8,708 bases of DNA from Halomonas halophila (GTDB lineage Bacteria; Pseudomonadota; Gammaproteobacteria; Pseudomonadales; Halomonadaceae), in the NCBI GenBank assembly GCA_002433675.1, contig DJIP01000341.1:1-8708 (forward strand). Reading direction: 5' to 3'. Positions 1 to 6,553 of the stretch are shown one piece after another (within the stretch, counting starts at the first letter, position 1; every line of letters starts with the position of its first letter). The notes under the pieces were generated by a model. The model did not search any database. It was given only the letters and a program-made list of their open reading frames with translations, and had not been told where the DNA came from. A program made the translations under genes and the position numbers.

Positions 1-286
1 CGCGACCAAGGGGGCGGTGCAGGCGCTGGTGCGTTCGCTGTCGGCGACCCTGATGGATCGTGAGATTCGCGTCAACGCAGTGGCGCCGGGGCCGGTATGG
101 ACGCCGTTGATCCCGGCGAGCTTCGACGAACAAAAGGTCGCCGAGTTCGGTGGTCAGGTGCCGATGAACCGGGCAGGCCAGCCCAGCGAGATGGGGCCCG
201 CCTATGTCTACCTGGCCAGCGAAGAGTCGTCTTACATGAGTGGCCAGACGCTGCACCTCAACGGTGGCGTGGTGCTCAATACCTGA
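1..286 (+). CDS. SDR-family oxidoreductase, C-terminal part (YghA/GSP39-like), cut by window edge
   Basis: C-terminal about 95 residues of a classical short-chain dehydrogenase/reductase; the first full codon is at position 2 and the stop is TGA at 284-286. The visible part starts with A-T-K, the end of the YxxxK catalytic motif, so the catalytic Tyr lies just outside the window. It continues with the standard SDR strand and substrate-loop motif (RVNAVAPGPVWTPLIP), then PMNRAGQPSEM, YVYLASEESSYMSGQ and a final LHLNGG. From memory, this order and wording are closest to the Bacillus general stress protein 39 (YdaD) and Escherichia coli YghA group, NAD(P)-dependent oxidoreductases whose physiological substrate is poorly defined. 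The catalytic Ser and the Rossmann glycines are not visible, so cofactor preference cannot be judged. It converges on cysK; a hairpin terminator lies between them. The SDR assignment is firm, the subgroup likely. Confidence 0.9.
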   Translation, partial: ATKGAVQALVRSLSATLMDREIRVNAVAPGPVWTPLIPASFDEQKVAEFGGQVPMNRAGQPSEMGPAYVYLASEESSYMSGQTLHLNGGVVLNT

Positions 287-344
287 GATGCCGCAGGTGT
301 CTGCGCGATTCGCGTAAATGGCACAGGTGTGGCCAGACGGCATC

Positions 345-384
345 AAAACGACAGGCGAGCCGGCGTGGGCCGGCTCGCCTGTCG
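345..384 (-). terminator. Rho-independent terminator of cysK
   Basis: A perfect 16-bp inverted repeat (349-364 with 369-384; arm CGACAGGCGAGCCGGC) encloses a 4-nt loop. Read on the minus strand, the second arm is followed directly by TTTT (complement of 345-348). It begins 15 bp beyond the cysK stop codon. On the plus strand no T-tract follows, so it should act mainly on cysK rather than on the converging SDR gene. Confidence 0.88.
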
Positions 385-399
385 AACGTTTGGGGGACG

Positions 400-1371
400 T
401 TACTGGTTGAGCTCCTGCTCGGTGAACAGGTCCGCGAACAGCGCCGAGCTCAAGTAGCGCTCGGCGCTGTCCGGCAGGACCACCACGATGTTCTTGCCGG
501 CGAACTCGGGCAGTTTGCTGACACGCACTGCAGCCTCGACCGCCGCCCCGCAGGAAATGCCGCAGAGGATACCTTCCTCACGCATCAGCCGATGGGCCAT
601 GGCCATGGCATCCTCGTTGGTCACCGTCTCGACGCGATCGACCAGATCCATGTCCAGGTTGTCCGGCACGAAACCGGCACCGATGCCCTGGATCTTGTGG
701 GGAGCGGGCTTGAGTTCCTTGCCTTCCCTGGCCTGGGTCAGAATGGGGGAGTCGGTGGGCTCCACCGCCACGGTGGTGATCGCCTTGCCCTGGGTCTTCT
801 TGATGTAGCGCGAGACCCCGGTCAGGGTGCCCCCGGTGCCGACCCCGGCCACGAACACATCGACCTCACCGTCGGTATCGTTCCAGATCTCGGGGCCGGT
901 GGTGGTTTCGTGGATGCGCGGGTTGGCCGGGTTGGAGAACTGCTGGGGCAGGAAGTAGGTCGACGGGTCAGCCTTGGCCATCTCTTCGGCCTTGGCGATG
1001 GCGCCGGGCATGCCCTTGGCCGGCTCGGTCAACACCAGTTCGGCGCCCAGGGCTTTCAATACCTTGCGCCGCTCCAGGCTCATGGAGGCCGGCATGGTCA
1101 GGGTCAGCGGGTAGCCCTTGGCGGCGGCGACGAAGGCCAGGGCGATGCCGGTATTGCCACTGGTGGGCTCGATGATCGTCATGCCAGGCTTGAGCACGCC
1201 GCGTTCCTCGGCATCCCAGATCATCGCCGCACCGATCCGGCACTTGACGCTGTAGGCCGGATTGCGCCCCTCGATCTTGGCCCAGATCGTGGCGCCTTCA
1301 TTAACCCGGTTCAGCCGCACCAGCGGGGTGTTGCCGATTGCCTGGGCATTGTCGTCGTGGATGCGAGCCAT
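400..1371 (-). CDS. cysK: Cysteine synthase A (O-acetylserine sulfhydrylase A)
   Basis: A cytosolic PLP enzyme of fold type II that makes L-cysteine and acetate from O-acetyl-L-serine and sulfide, the last step of sulfur assimilation. The product has 323 residues, the usual CysK length. The PLP lysine is K43 in [11 protein letters not shown], a form also seen in enterobacterial CysK. The substrate loop is [11 protein letters not shown] (68-78), the PLP-phosphate loop is GTGGT (178-182), and S273 in CGISCG is placed to bind the pyridine nitrogen. The C-terminus (FTEQELNQ) also resembles enterobacterial CysK. The ATG start is preceded by a good Shine-Dalgarno (complement of 1378-1382, GGAGG, 6 nt away). 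It stands alone, with its own terminator at 345-384 and no other sulfur genes in the window. By family knowledge it may bind the C-terminus of serine acetyltransferase (CysE). CysB control would be expected, but I cannot identify a CysB site. CysM is less likely given the SVKCRIG motif and the length. Confidence 0.97.
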   Translation of the reverse strand: MARIHDDNAQAIGNTPLVRLNRVNEGATIWAKIEGRNPAYSVKCRIGAAMIWDAEERGVLKPGMTIIEPTSGNTGIALAFVAAAKGYPLTLTMPASMSLERRKVLKALGAELVLTEPAKGMPGAIAKAEEMAKADPSTYFLPQQFSNPANPRIHETTTGPEIWNDTDGEVDVFVAGVGTGGTLTGVSRYIKKTQGKAITTVAVEPTDSPILTQAREGKELKPAPHKIQGIGAGFVPDNLDMDLVDRVETVTNEDAMAMAHRLMREEGILCGISCGAAVEAAVRVSKLPEFAGKNIVVVLPDSAERYLSSALFADLFTEQELNQ

Positions 1372-1545
1372 GTCTGACCTCCGTTGCAGGGCCCCGGGTA
1401 GCCAGTACAGGCGAGTCGACCAGGGGCAAATGATGGATGCGAAAGAAATCTATCGAGCGTCCACTATGCCTCAGGTTGTCGCCCGCCACGAGAGAGCAAG
1501 GGCTCGCTTACTACCAAGGAAGTTAAAACGGCTGCTGAAATGGCA

Positions 1546-1568
1546 CGCGCCCGCATGATGCGGGCGCG
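1546..1568 (-). terminator. Probable terminator hairpin of the exported hydrolase gene
   Basis: A perfect 10-bp GC-rich stem (CGCGCCCGCA at 1546-1555 with 1559-1568) closes on a 3-nt loop. It lies about 85 bp beyond the stop of the hydrolase gene on the minus strand and upstream of cysK. The minus-strand continuation reads TGCCATTTCAG, so the T-tract is poor and there is a second T-run (TTTT) only about 20 nt further on. It could be a weak intrinsic terminator or simply a stable 3' end. The rest of 1372-1651 must hold the cysK promoter; I see no convincing -35/-10 pair there. Confidence 0.45.
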
Positions 1569-1651
1569 CGATCGCTGCAGTGAATGCCGCCTTGGATGGG
1601 ACCTGAGTGCGGGGCCCTCCCGGCGAGACGCGCTGACAAGGTCGGACCCTG

Positions 1652-2599
1652 CTACTGCTGGTCCCACGCGACGAAGGCGTCGACCACTTCCTGGGGGCGC
1701 TCCAGCGGATAGAAGTGGCTGGCGTCCAGGTACTCCCAGGTGGCGTGGGGCATGATACGGGCCAGCGCCACGCCAGAAACGTAGGGCGGCTGGAAGGGGT
1801 CATGCACGCCCCACAGCAGCATCGCAGGCTTGTTCCACATCACCATCTGAGGCGAAGCCTCCAGGGTAAGGCGGTTATCCATGGCCTTGAGGTACTCGAT
1901 GAAGTGGTTGCGGGTCGACTCGTTCTCGGCGTAGTTGCCGTAGAGATCCTCAAGGATCTCGTCGGTCAGGGTCTCCTCCGGCTGCATGAGTCCTGCCGAG
2001 GCGAAGTTCTTGACGATCTCGCGGACGTTGTCGGCGCTGAAGATTTGGCTGGCCTCGGCGGACTTGGCCTTGGCGATGGCGGCATTGGCCTCCGGTACCG
2101 GCCACATGTCGAGTACGGCGGAGTTGCCGATCACGATCTTGCGGACCTCGTTCTGTTCCTTTAGCTCAGGGTCGGTCACCATGATCTGGGCGATGCCGCC
2201 TCCCAGGTCGTGGCCGAACAGGATGTAGGGACCGGGCATCACCTGATTGGCGAAGTCGGTCATGATCTCGGCCTGGCCCTTGAGCGAGTGGTCGGCGTCC
2301 ATGGGGCCGTCGGTGTAACTGAGCCCGAGTTGGCCGGGCGCGAAGACGTGATATCCCTGGTCCGCCAGCAGTGGGCCCACCCGGGAGAACAGCACACTGT
2401 TGAGCGGGATGCCGTGGATCAGCATGACTGCCGGGTCACCGGGCTCGCCCCATTCGCGATAGGCGACGCGGAAGTCTCCCACCTCGGCAAACTGGCGGCC
2501 GGGCATCTCGTCGGCAATGGCCGCCAGTGGCGTGATGGCAAGTGGCGTGATGGCAAGAGCGAGCGACAGGGCAAGGGTGTTGAACGAGCGGATGGGCAT
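1652..2599 (-). CDS. Exported alpha/beta hydrolase with Asp nucleophile (epoxide-hydrolase-like)
   Basis: 315 residues. Residues 1-29 form a Sec signal peptide (MPIR, a hydrophobic stretch, probable cleavage AIA|DE), so the enzyme should be periplasmic or secreted. The mature part is a single alpha/beta-hydrolase domain with a cap. HGIP (62-65) is the HGxP oxyanion motif of epoxide hydrolases. The nucleophile elbow is GHDLGGG, with D131 in the nucleophile position where esterases have Ser. D267 (GVHDP) and H295 (DASHF) can complete the triad. Haloalkane dehalogenases usually have Trp directly after the nucleophile; here it is L132, which argues against dehalogenation. A cap motif EYLKAM (235-240) resembles the EYYRAL region of the secreted epoxide hydrolase Cif, with Tyr at 236, but the Tyr of the usual YRA is Leu. 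Expected chemistry is hydrolysis through an alkyl-enzyme ester; the substrate is unknown. The ATG has an AGGAG (complement of 2605-2609) 5 nt away. The signal peptide contains a 15-bp duplication. Confidence 0.85.
   Translation of the reverse strand: MPIRSFNTLALSLALAITPLAITPLAAIADEMPGRQFAEVGDFRVAYREWGEPGDPAVMLIHGIPLNSVLFSRVGPLLADQGYHVFAPGQLGLSYTDGPMDADHSLKGQAEIMTDFANQVMPGPYILFGHDLGGGIAQIMVTDPELKEQNEVRKIVIGNSAVLDMWPVPEANAAIAKAKSAEASQIFSADNVREIVKNFASAGLMQPEETLTDEILEDLYGNYAENESTRNHFIEYLKAMDNRLTLEASPQMVMWNKPAMLLWGVHDPFQPPYVSGVALARIMPHATWEYLDASHFYPLERPQEVVDAFVAWDQQ
2526..2555. repeat. Perfect 15-bp tandem duplication inside the hydrolase signal peptide
   Basis: The unit AGTGGCGTGATGGCA occurs twice head to tail (2526-2540 and 2541-2555) without mismatch. 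It lies in frame in the minus-strand hydrolase gene and encodes AITPL twice (residues 16-20 and 21-25). This lengthens the hydrophobic core of the signal peptide by five residues. Perfect identity over both copies suggests a recent slippage or duplication event. Confidence 0.9.
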
Positions 2600-2971
2600 G
2601 GCGGCTCCTGGAAAGGTTGTCGTTGAGGCTTACGCCGAAGATGACGATTGTGGTGGTGGCAGTGTCACCACGAGAACCAACGACGGTGCTGATACGGAGA
2701 TGGGTGGCTGACCGAGGCCAGTCGCTTTAAAGGCACTTCATACTCTAGATCAGCGTTACCCGATAAGAAGCCCCCCTGCATTGCCCAAGCATGTTTGAGC
2801 ATAACGTGATGAAAGGTCGTCACTTGGCCGTCTCTCTGAGGCCTGTGCATCTTCACCAGGATCGGAGCTAAAAGAGCACAAGATCGAGCACCTACCTCCA
2901 AAGGTGAGTGCCATCCTCGATTTCAAGTGCGCTAGCGTGGTGACCGAACCCGTGAAGAGGGAGGTTGGCCG
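2600..2971. other. Divergent intergenic region, about 370 bp, no convincing gene
   Basis: It separates the leftward hydrolase from the rightward SDR and must hold both promoters. Composition is visibly less GC-rich than the coding parts. The minus-strand open frame across 2665-2901 has no recognisable protein character and I do not call it. One weak minus-strand promoter candidate for the hydrolase is CTGATC (complement of 2748-2753) and TTTAAA (2726-2731) with a 16-bp spacer; each box matches the sigma-70 consensus only partly. An imperfect dyad, CACCT (2889-2893) with AGGTG (2902-2906), lies about 65 bp before the SDR start and could be an operator or chance. A 6-bp stem (2653-2658 with 2666-2671) lies in the presumed hydrolase leader. 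None of these is firm. Confidence 0.5.
2958..2964 (+). promoter_or_regulatory. Ribosome binding site that fixes the TTG start of the SDR gene
   Basis: AGGGAGG, a near-perfect Shine-Dalgarno, ends 7 nt before TTG at 2972. In this frame a TAG stop lies at 2933-2935, and no ATG or GTG occurs between it and 2972. The TTG is therefore the only initiator that leaves the N-terminal Rossmann strand intact. Confidence 0.8.
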
Positions 2972-3925
2972 TTGAACCATCAAGGGACTGAAAGGTGCGT
3001 GCTGGTGACAGGGGCGTCGTCGGGGATCGGCGAGGCGATCGTCACTGCACTGCTCGAGCAGGGGTTTATCGTCTATGCCGGCGCGCGTCGAGTCGAGCGC
3101 ATGAGCCACCTGGCGGACAAGGGCGCCCGGGTGCTGGTGCTGGATATCACCGACGTCGACAGCATCGCTTCGGTGCTGGCACATATCGAGCGCGACGGCG
3201 TTGAGCTCGATGGGTTGGTCAATAACGCCGGCTACGGCAGCTATGGCGTGCTGGAGGAAGTGTCGATCGAGGAGGCCAGGCGTCAGTTCGAGGTCAACGT
3301 GTTCGGGCTGATGGCGTTGACCCGGGAAGTCTTGCCCGGTATGCGACGTCGACGGCGCGGTCGCATCGTCAATATCGGCTCCATGGCCGGACGTATCTGG
3401 TTTCCGGTGGGGGGCTGGTACCACGCCACCAAGTACGCGTTGGAAGCGCTGAGTGATGCCCTGAGGGTAGAGACGCGCCCCTTCGGTCTGAAGGTCAGCC
3501 TCATCCAGCCTGGCATCATTCGTAGCGAATGGGCGGCGATCGCCCGCAAGCCTTTGAGCGAAAACCCTCCCGAGGCACCCTATGCCCGTATCAAGCGAGG
3601 CATGGCGGAGGTACTTGCCGACCACTCCCGGGCAGGCACCCCCGAGATGATCGCCGAGGCGGTGGTCCATGCACTGACCGTAAGCCGGCCGCGGCGACGA
3701 TACGTGCGACCTCAGGACGCCAGGAACTTGATCTTCCTGCATTGGTTGTTACCCACCTGGGCGTGGGAGAGAGGCGTCAGGTGGCTGCTGGCTCACTATG
3801 CTCGCAGAGCGAGTGATAACGGCGGCGGTGGTAGTGTCGATGGCGACGATATTGGCCACAACATCAGCAATGAAAACAGCAGGAAAAGCGACGGCGATAG
3901 CGACGAGAATAAGCGCCAGGGGTGA
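2972..3925 (+). CDS. Classical SDR oxidoreductase with a low-complexity hydrophilic C-terminal tail
   Basis: 317 residues from a TTG start. Residues 10-277 form a complete SDR domain. The cofactor loop is TGASSGIG (13-20). R39-R40 after the second strand suggest NADP(H), and D58 sits in the LDITD adenine-ring position. NNAG is at 84-87. The catalytic set is N109, S137, Y150 and K154 (YHATK). The segment IQPGII follows the active site. An Arg-rich stretch (RRRRR, 125-129) lies before the catalytic Ser strand. This type is usually annotated 'oxidoreductase, SDR family'; the substrate cannot be read from sequence. After the domain end (LLAHYARR) comes a 38-residue tail (280-317) of almost only G, S, D, N, E, K and R. 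Its DNA is about 55% GC by hand count and uses codons such as AGG, AAA and AAT that are rare in the rest of the gene. The tail ends at TGA followed directly by TAG. The gene stands alone, divergent from the hydrolase and convergent with the transporter block. Confidence 0.9.
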   Translation: MNHQGTERCVLVTGASSGIGEAIVTALLEQGFIVYAGARRVERMSHLADKGARVLVLDITDVDSIASVLAHIERDGVELDGLVNNAGYGSYGVLEEVSIEEARRQFEVNVFGLMALTREVLPGMRRRRRGRIVNIGSMAGRIWFPVGGWYHATKYALEALSDALRVETRPFGLKVSLIQPGIIRSEWAAIARKPLSENPPEAPYARIKRGMAEVLADHSRAGTPEMIAEAVVHALTVSRPRRRYVRPQDARNLIFLHWLLPTWAWERGVRWLLAHYARRASDNGGGGSVDGDDIGHNISNENSRKSDGDSDENKRQG

Positions 3926-4052
3926 TAGTGCAACGTCATGCACCGGCCCCCGCACGCGCGGCGAGATCGCAAGGCAGGGCGAGGACAAAAAAAACGGGTG
4001 AGGGTGGAAGATAAACCAGCACGGACGAGCACAAGGGACAAGACACTGGACA

Positions 4053-4090
4053 GAAAAACAAGGGCCCGCCATGTAAAGGCGGGCCCTTGT
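4053..4090 (-). terminator. Rho-independent terminator of the amino-acid-binding protein gene
   Basis: A perfect 13-bp inverted repeat (4058-4070 with 4078-4090; arm ACAAGGGCCCGCC) encloses a 7-nt A/T-rich loop. On the minus strand it is followed by T-rich sequence (complement of the A-run 4054-4058). It lies 14 bp past the stop of the binding-protein gene. On the plus strand it is followed by only a few Ts, but it may also help stop the convergent SDR transcript, for which I find no separate terminator in 3926-4052. Confidence 0.87.
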
Positions 4091-4104
4091 GATTGCCAGG
4101 CCGC

Positions 4105-4914
4105 TTACAGGCGGCTGGCGGGGCGCAGGTCGTAGTCGAAGTACTGTTCCATCAGGCGCTGGAAGGTGCCGTCGGCGTAGACCTCGTCCAGGGCCTGGTT
4201 GAAGGTCTCGGCCAGGGCTTCGTCGCGGGGGCGCACGGCGATGGCGTTGCCGCGCCCGAAGATCGATTCAGGCGAATTGATACGCTCGCCGACCTGGGTG
4301 AAGTCGCCGTCCTCGGCCTTGATATCCAGCGCCTCGATGGCCACCGGGTAGTTGATGAAGGCCAGGTCCAGGCGACCGCTTTCCATGTCGAGGGCGACCT
4401 CGTCGGCGGTGGCGTAGCGGCGGATATCGAGAGTGTCGCGATAGCGCCCGGTGATGTAGGTGTCCTGGGTGGTACCGCGCTGGACGCCGACGGTCATGCC
4501 CTCGAGGCTTGCCAGGTCTTCCGGGTCGACGGCCTCGCCGCGACGGGCCACCCAGACCTTGGGCGACATGGCGTAGGGCTCGCTGAAGCGAACCTGGCGT
4601 TCACGGGCTTCGGTGATGCGCATCGACGACAGGATGGCGTCGTACTTGCGTGCCAGCAGGCCGGGGATGATGCCGTCCCAGCCCTGGACGATCCACTCGC
4701 AGTCCAGTTCGGCGCGTTTACACAACTCGTTGCCCAGATCGATCTCGAAGCCCGCCAGTTCGCCGTTGGCATCGCGGTATTCGAAAGGTGGATAAGGCAC
4801 ATCGACGGCGATACGCACCTGGCGGGCCTCGTCGGCAAAGGCGGCGGGCATCGTCAGCATCGTCGCGCAGGCGATGGCCAGGGGGGACAGCAGACGCTGG
4901 GAGATTGAGCGCAT
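4105..4914 (-). CDS. Periplasmic amino-acid-binding protein of the HisJ/LAO (family 3) type
   Basis: 269 residues from the ATG at 4912-4914. That start gives a clean Sec signal peptide (MRSISQR, hydrophobic core, AFA|DE cleavage after A27); the frame stays open further upstream but encodes no protein-like sequence. The mature part follows HisJ and LAO-binding protein throughout: YPPFEY (41-46), GFEIDL (55-60), AILSS (93-97), ITEAR (100-104) with R104 as the expected ligand-carboxylate clamp, QRGTTQ (145-150), and the end motif ADGTFQRLMEQYFDYDL. C65 and C72 have the same 7-residue spacing as the HisJ disulfide. D38 matches the Asp that contacts the side chain of basic ligands. Two contact positions differ: the Asp that holds the amino group in HisJ is N188, and a Ser of the SSxS loop is R99. 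A polar amino acid, perhaps a basic one, or a derivative is the likely ligand. No ABC permease or ATPase gene is near. It lies 109 bp after tctA on the same strand, behind a stem-loop. Confidence 0.9.
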   Translation of the reverse strand: MRSISQRLLSPLAIACATMLTMPAAFADEARQVRIAVDVPYPPFEYRDANGELAGFEIDLGNELCKRAELDCEWIVQGWDGIIPGLLARKYDAILSSMRITEARERQVRFSEPYAMSPKVWVARRGEAVDPEDLASLEGMTVGVQRGTTQDTYITGRYRDTLDIRRYATADEVALDMESGRLDLAFINYPVAIEALDIKAEDGDFTQVGERINSPESIFGRGNAIAVRPRDEALAETFNQALDEVYADGTFQRLMEQYFDYDLRPASRL

Positions 4915-4962
4915 GGGGAACCTTGTCGTCAGGAAAGAAGGGGAGGGGTTATCGTTATGGTG

Positions 4963-4997
4963 ACCGTCGGCGGGACCTCTAGGGCCCCGCCGACGGT
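4963..4997 (-). other. Strong stem-loop between tctA and the binding-protein gene
   Basis: A perfect 12-bp GC-rich inverted repeat (4963-4974 with 4986-4997; arm ACCGTCGGCGGG) has an 11-nt loop and starts 26 bp after the tctA stop. Neither strand has a T-tract after the stem: the minus strand continues CACCATAACG. It is therefore not a textbook intrinsic terminator. It could protect the 3' end of the tct mRNA, cause partial termination, or mark a processing point that sets different expression of tctA and the downstream binding protein. Confidence 0.7.
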
Positions 4998-5023
4998 TGG
5001 TCGGCTGAATACCATCCAGGCTG

Positions 5024-6523
5024 TCAGGCCGCCTGCAGGCGCTTGGCACGACGATGGTGGCGTACCGCCAGCACGATCGACAGTGCCGCCAGCAACAGTA
5101 GGCCCAGCGAGATTGGACGGGTGAAGAACAGCATCCAGTTCTCGTCGGACATCAGCGCGCGGCGCAGGTTGGTCTCGGCGATGGGGCCGAGAATCACGCC
5201 CAGTACCAGCGGTGCCAGCGGGTAGTCCAGCTTGCTGAGCACATAGCCGAAGACGCCCACGCCGAGCAGCAGGTAGACGTCGGTGACCCGGTTGTTCAGC
5301 GCGAAGGCGCCGATCACGCAGCACACCAGGACCACCGGCACGATGATCGACTTGGGCACCTCGGTGACGCGCAGAAACCAGCGCATACTGAACAGACATA
5401 CCACCAGCACCATCAGTGCGGCCACCAGCATCGCCATGAACATGCCATAGACCAGATCTCCGTGATCCATGATCAGACGCGGACCGACGCCGATGCCGTG
5501 GACCATCAGCGAGGCCATCAGCACCGCGTCCACCGCGCTGCCGGGGATGCCGAGGGCGATCATCGGAATCAGACCGCCACCGGAAGTGGCCGAGTTGCCG
5601 GACTCCGAGGCGATCACTCCTTCCGGCGTCCCGGTGCCGAAGGCCTCCGGGGTCTTCGAGGCGCGCTTGGCCTGGTCATAGGCCAGCAGGTTGGCGATGC
5701 TGCCGCCGGCGCCGGGCACCGCACCGATGAATACCCCGACCAGTGAAGAGCGCACCAGGTTGACCGGATAGCTTAAGGTTTCCTTCAGCGCCGCCATGGG
5801 GTTGAAGTTGACGTCGTCGGGCATCAGCGCCTTTCCGTGCTTGACGCCCTCGGCGTCTTCCACCTCGGACAGCAGCTGGCTGACGGCGAAGATACCGATC
5901 AACACCACCAGGAAGGGAAAGCCGTTGGCGAGCAGGTCCGAGTCGAAGGTGAAGCGTGCCACCCCCATCATCGGGTCGGAGCCGACGGTGGCAATGAACA
6001 GTCCCAGCAGGCCGGTCATCAGGCCCTTGAGCATGGACTTGCCGACCAGGCTTGCGACCACCGTCATGGCGAAGATGATCAGCGAGAAGTACTCCCAGGC
6101 GCCCAGCTTGACGGCAATCAGCGCCAGCGGTGGGGCGGCGATGATCAACACCACCACGCTGACCAGGGCGCCGAAGAAGGAGGCCCAGATACCCAGCGCC
6201 AGGGCGCGGCCAGGCTCACCCTTGCGCGCCATCGGGAAGGCGTCGAAGGTGGTCGCCACCGACGACGGCGTGCCGGGGATGCCGAGCAGTGCGGCGGAGA
6301 TCAGGCCGCCGGTATAACCGCCGACATAGACCGCCAGCATGGTGGCCACGCCCTGCAGCGGGTCCATGGTGAAGGTCAGCGGCAGGGTCAGCACGATGGC
6401 CATGGTGATGGTGAAGCCAGGAATCGCCGAGGCGATGACACCGGCGATGACACCCAGCAGCATGGCGATCATGGTAGAGAGCGTAAACAGTTGGTCCATG
6501 CCGGACAGCAGCGCATCCATCAT
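5024..6523 (-). CDS. tctA: TTT-family permease, large membrane subunit TctA
   Basis: 499 residues from the ATG at 6521-6523. This is the large (about 12-helix) inner-membrane subunit of a tripartite tricarboxylate transporter, which takes up a carboxylate brought by TctC, driven by an ion gradient. Family signatures are clear and show the internal two-fold repeat. The first half has AIPG (33-36), YVGGYTGG (66-73), GIPGTPSS (81-88) and FDAFPMARKGEPGRAL (93-108). The second half has AVPGAGG (268-274), ASESGNSATSGGGLIP (305-320) and GIPGSAVD (from 325). The length is normal for TctA. A TTG six bases upstream is in frame but lies too close to the Shine-Dalgarno, so I prefer the ATG; a second ATG follows immediately. 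It is the third gene of tctCBA, 30 bp after tctB, with a 26-bp gap to a stem-loop downstream. The substrate (citrate, tricarballylate, another di- or tricarboxylate) cannot be read from sequence. Confidence 0.96.
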   Translation of the reverse strand: MMDALLSGMDQLFTLSTMIAMLLGVIAGVIASAIPGFTITMAIVLTLPLTFTMDPLQGVATMLAVYVGGYTGGLISAALLGIPGTPSSVATTFDAFPMARKGEPGRALALGIWASFFGALVSVVVLIIAAPPLALIAVKLGAWEYFSLIIFAMTVVASLVGKSMLKGLMTGLLGLFIATVGSDPMMGVARFTFDSDLLANGFPFLVVLIGIFAVSQLLSEVEDAEGVKHGKALMPDDVNFNPMAALKETLSYPVNLVRSSLVGVFIGAVPGAGGSIANLLAYDQAKRASKTPEAFGTGTPEGVIASESGNSATSGGGLIPMIALGIPGSAVDAVLMASLMVHGIGVGPRLIMDHGDLVYGMFMAMLVAALMVLVVCLFSMRWFLRVTEVPKSIIVPVVLVCCVIGAFALNNRVTDVYLLLGVGVFGYVLSKLDYPLAPLVLGVILGPIAETNLRRALMSDENWMLFFTRPISLGLLLLAALSIVLAVRHHRRAKRLQAA

Positions 6524-6531
6524 GAGCAATT

Positions 6532-6536
6532 TCCTC
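6532..6536 (-). promoter_or_regulatory. Ribosome binding site of tctA
   Basis: GAGGA (complement of TCCTC) lies 8 nt before the ATG at 6521-6523, but only 2 nt before the alternative in-frame TTG at 6527-6529. The spacing favours the ATG. The site sits inside the 10-bp palindrome TCCTCGAGGA (6532-6541). Confidence 0.65.
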
Positions 6537-6553
6537 GAGGAGTCGTTACCGCC

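Noticed and set aside
97..1377. A 426-codon plus-strand open frame opposite cysK
   Set aside because: It overlaps the end of the SDR and the whole of cysK on the opposite strand. Its translation has no domain and is rich in G, R, H and Q, as expected for antisense of a GC-rich gene.
2726..2753. Possible MerR-type operator with long spacer upstream of the hydrolase gene
   Set aside because: The CTAGAGT and AGTGCC halves do not form a real dyad, the spacer is 16 bp rather than 19 bp, and the -35 box matches only half of the consensus.
2756..3742. A 328-codon minus-strand open frame opposite the second SDR
   Set aside because: No recognisable motifs, low-quality composition, and it covers a complete SDR domain on the other strand.
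3987..3994. An A8 run that reads as T8 on the minus strand
   Set aside because: No hairpin precedes it on the minus strand, and the real terminator lies at 4053-4090.
3749..4072. Minus-strand frames with hydrophobic stretches that look like membrane helices
   Set aside because: Two different frames are hydrophobic here because the plus strand encodes a hydrophilic, A-rich tail. The start of the longer frame falls in the loop of the terminator hairpin and no good ribosome binding site precedes either.
6532..6541. Palindrome TCCTCGAGGA overlapping the tctA ribosome binding site
   Set aside because: With no loop it cannot form a stable hairpin in RNA, and a 10-bp palindrome containing the Shine-Dalgarno can arise by chance.
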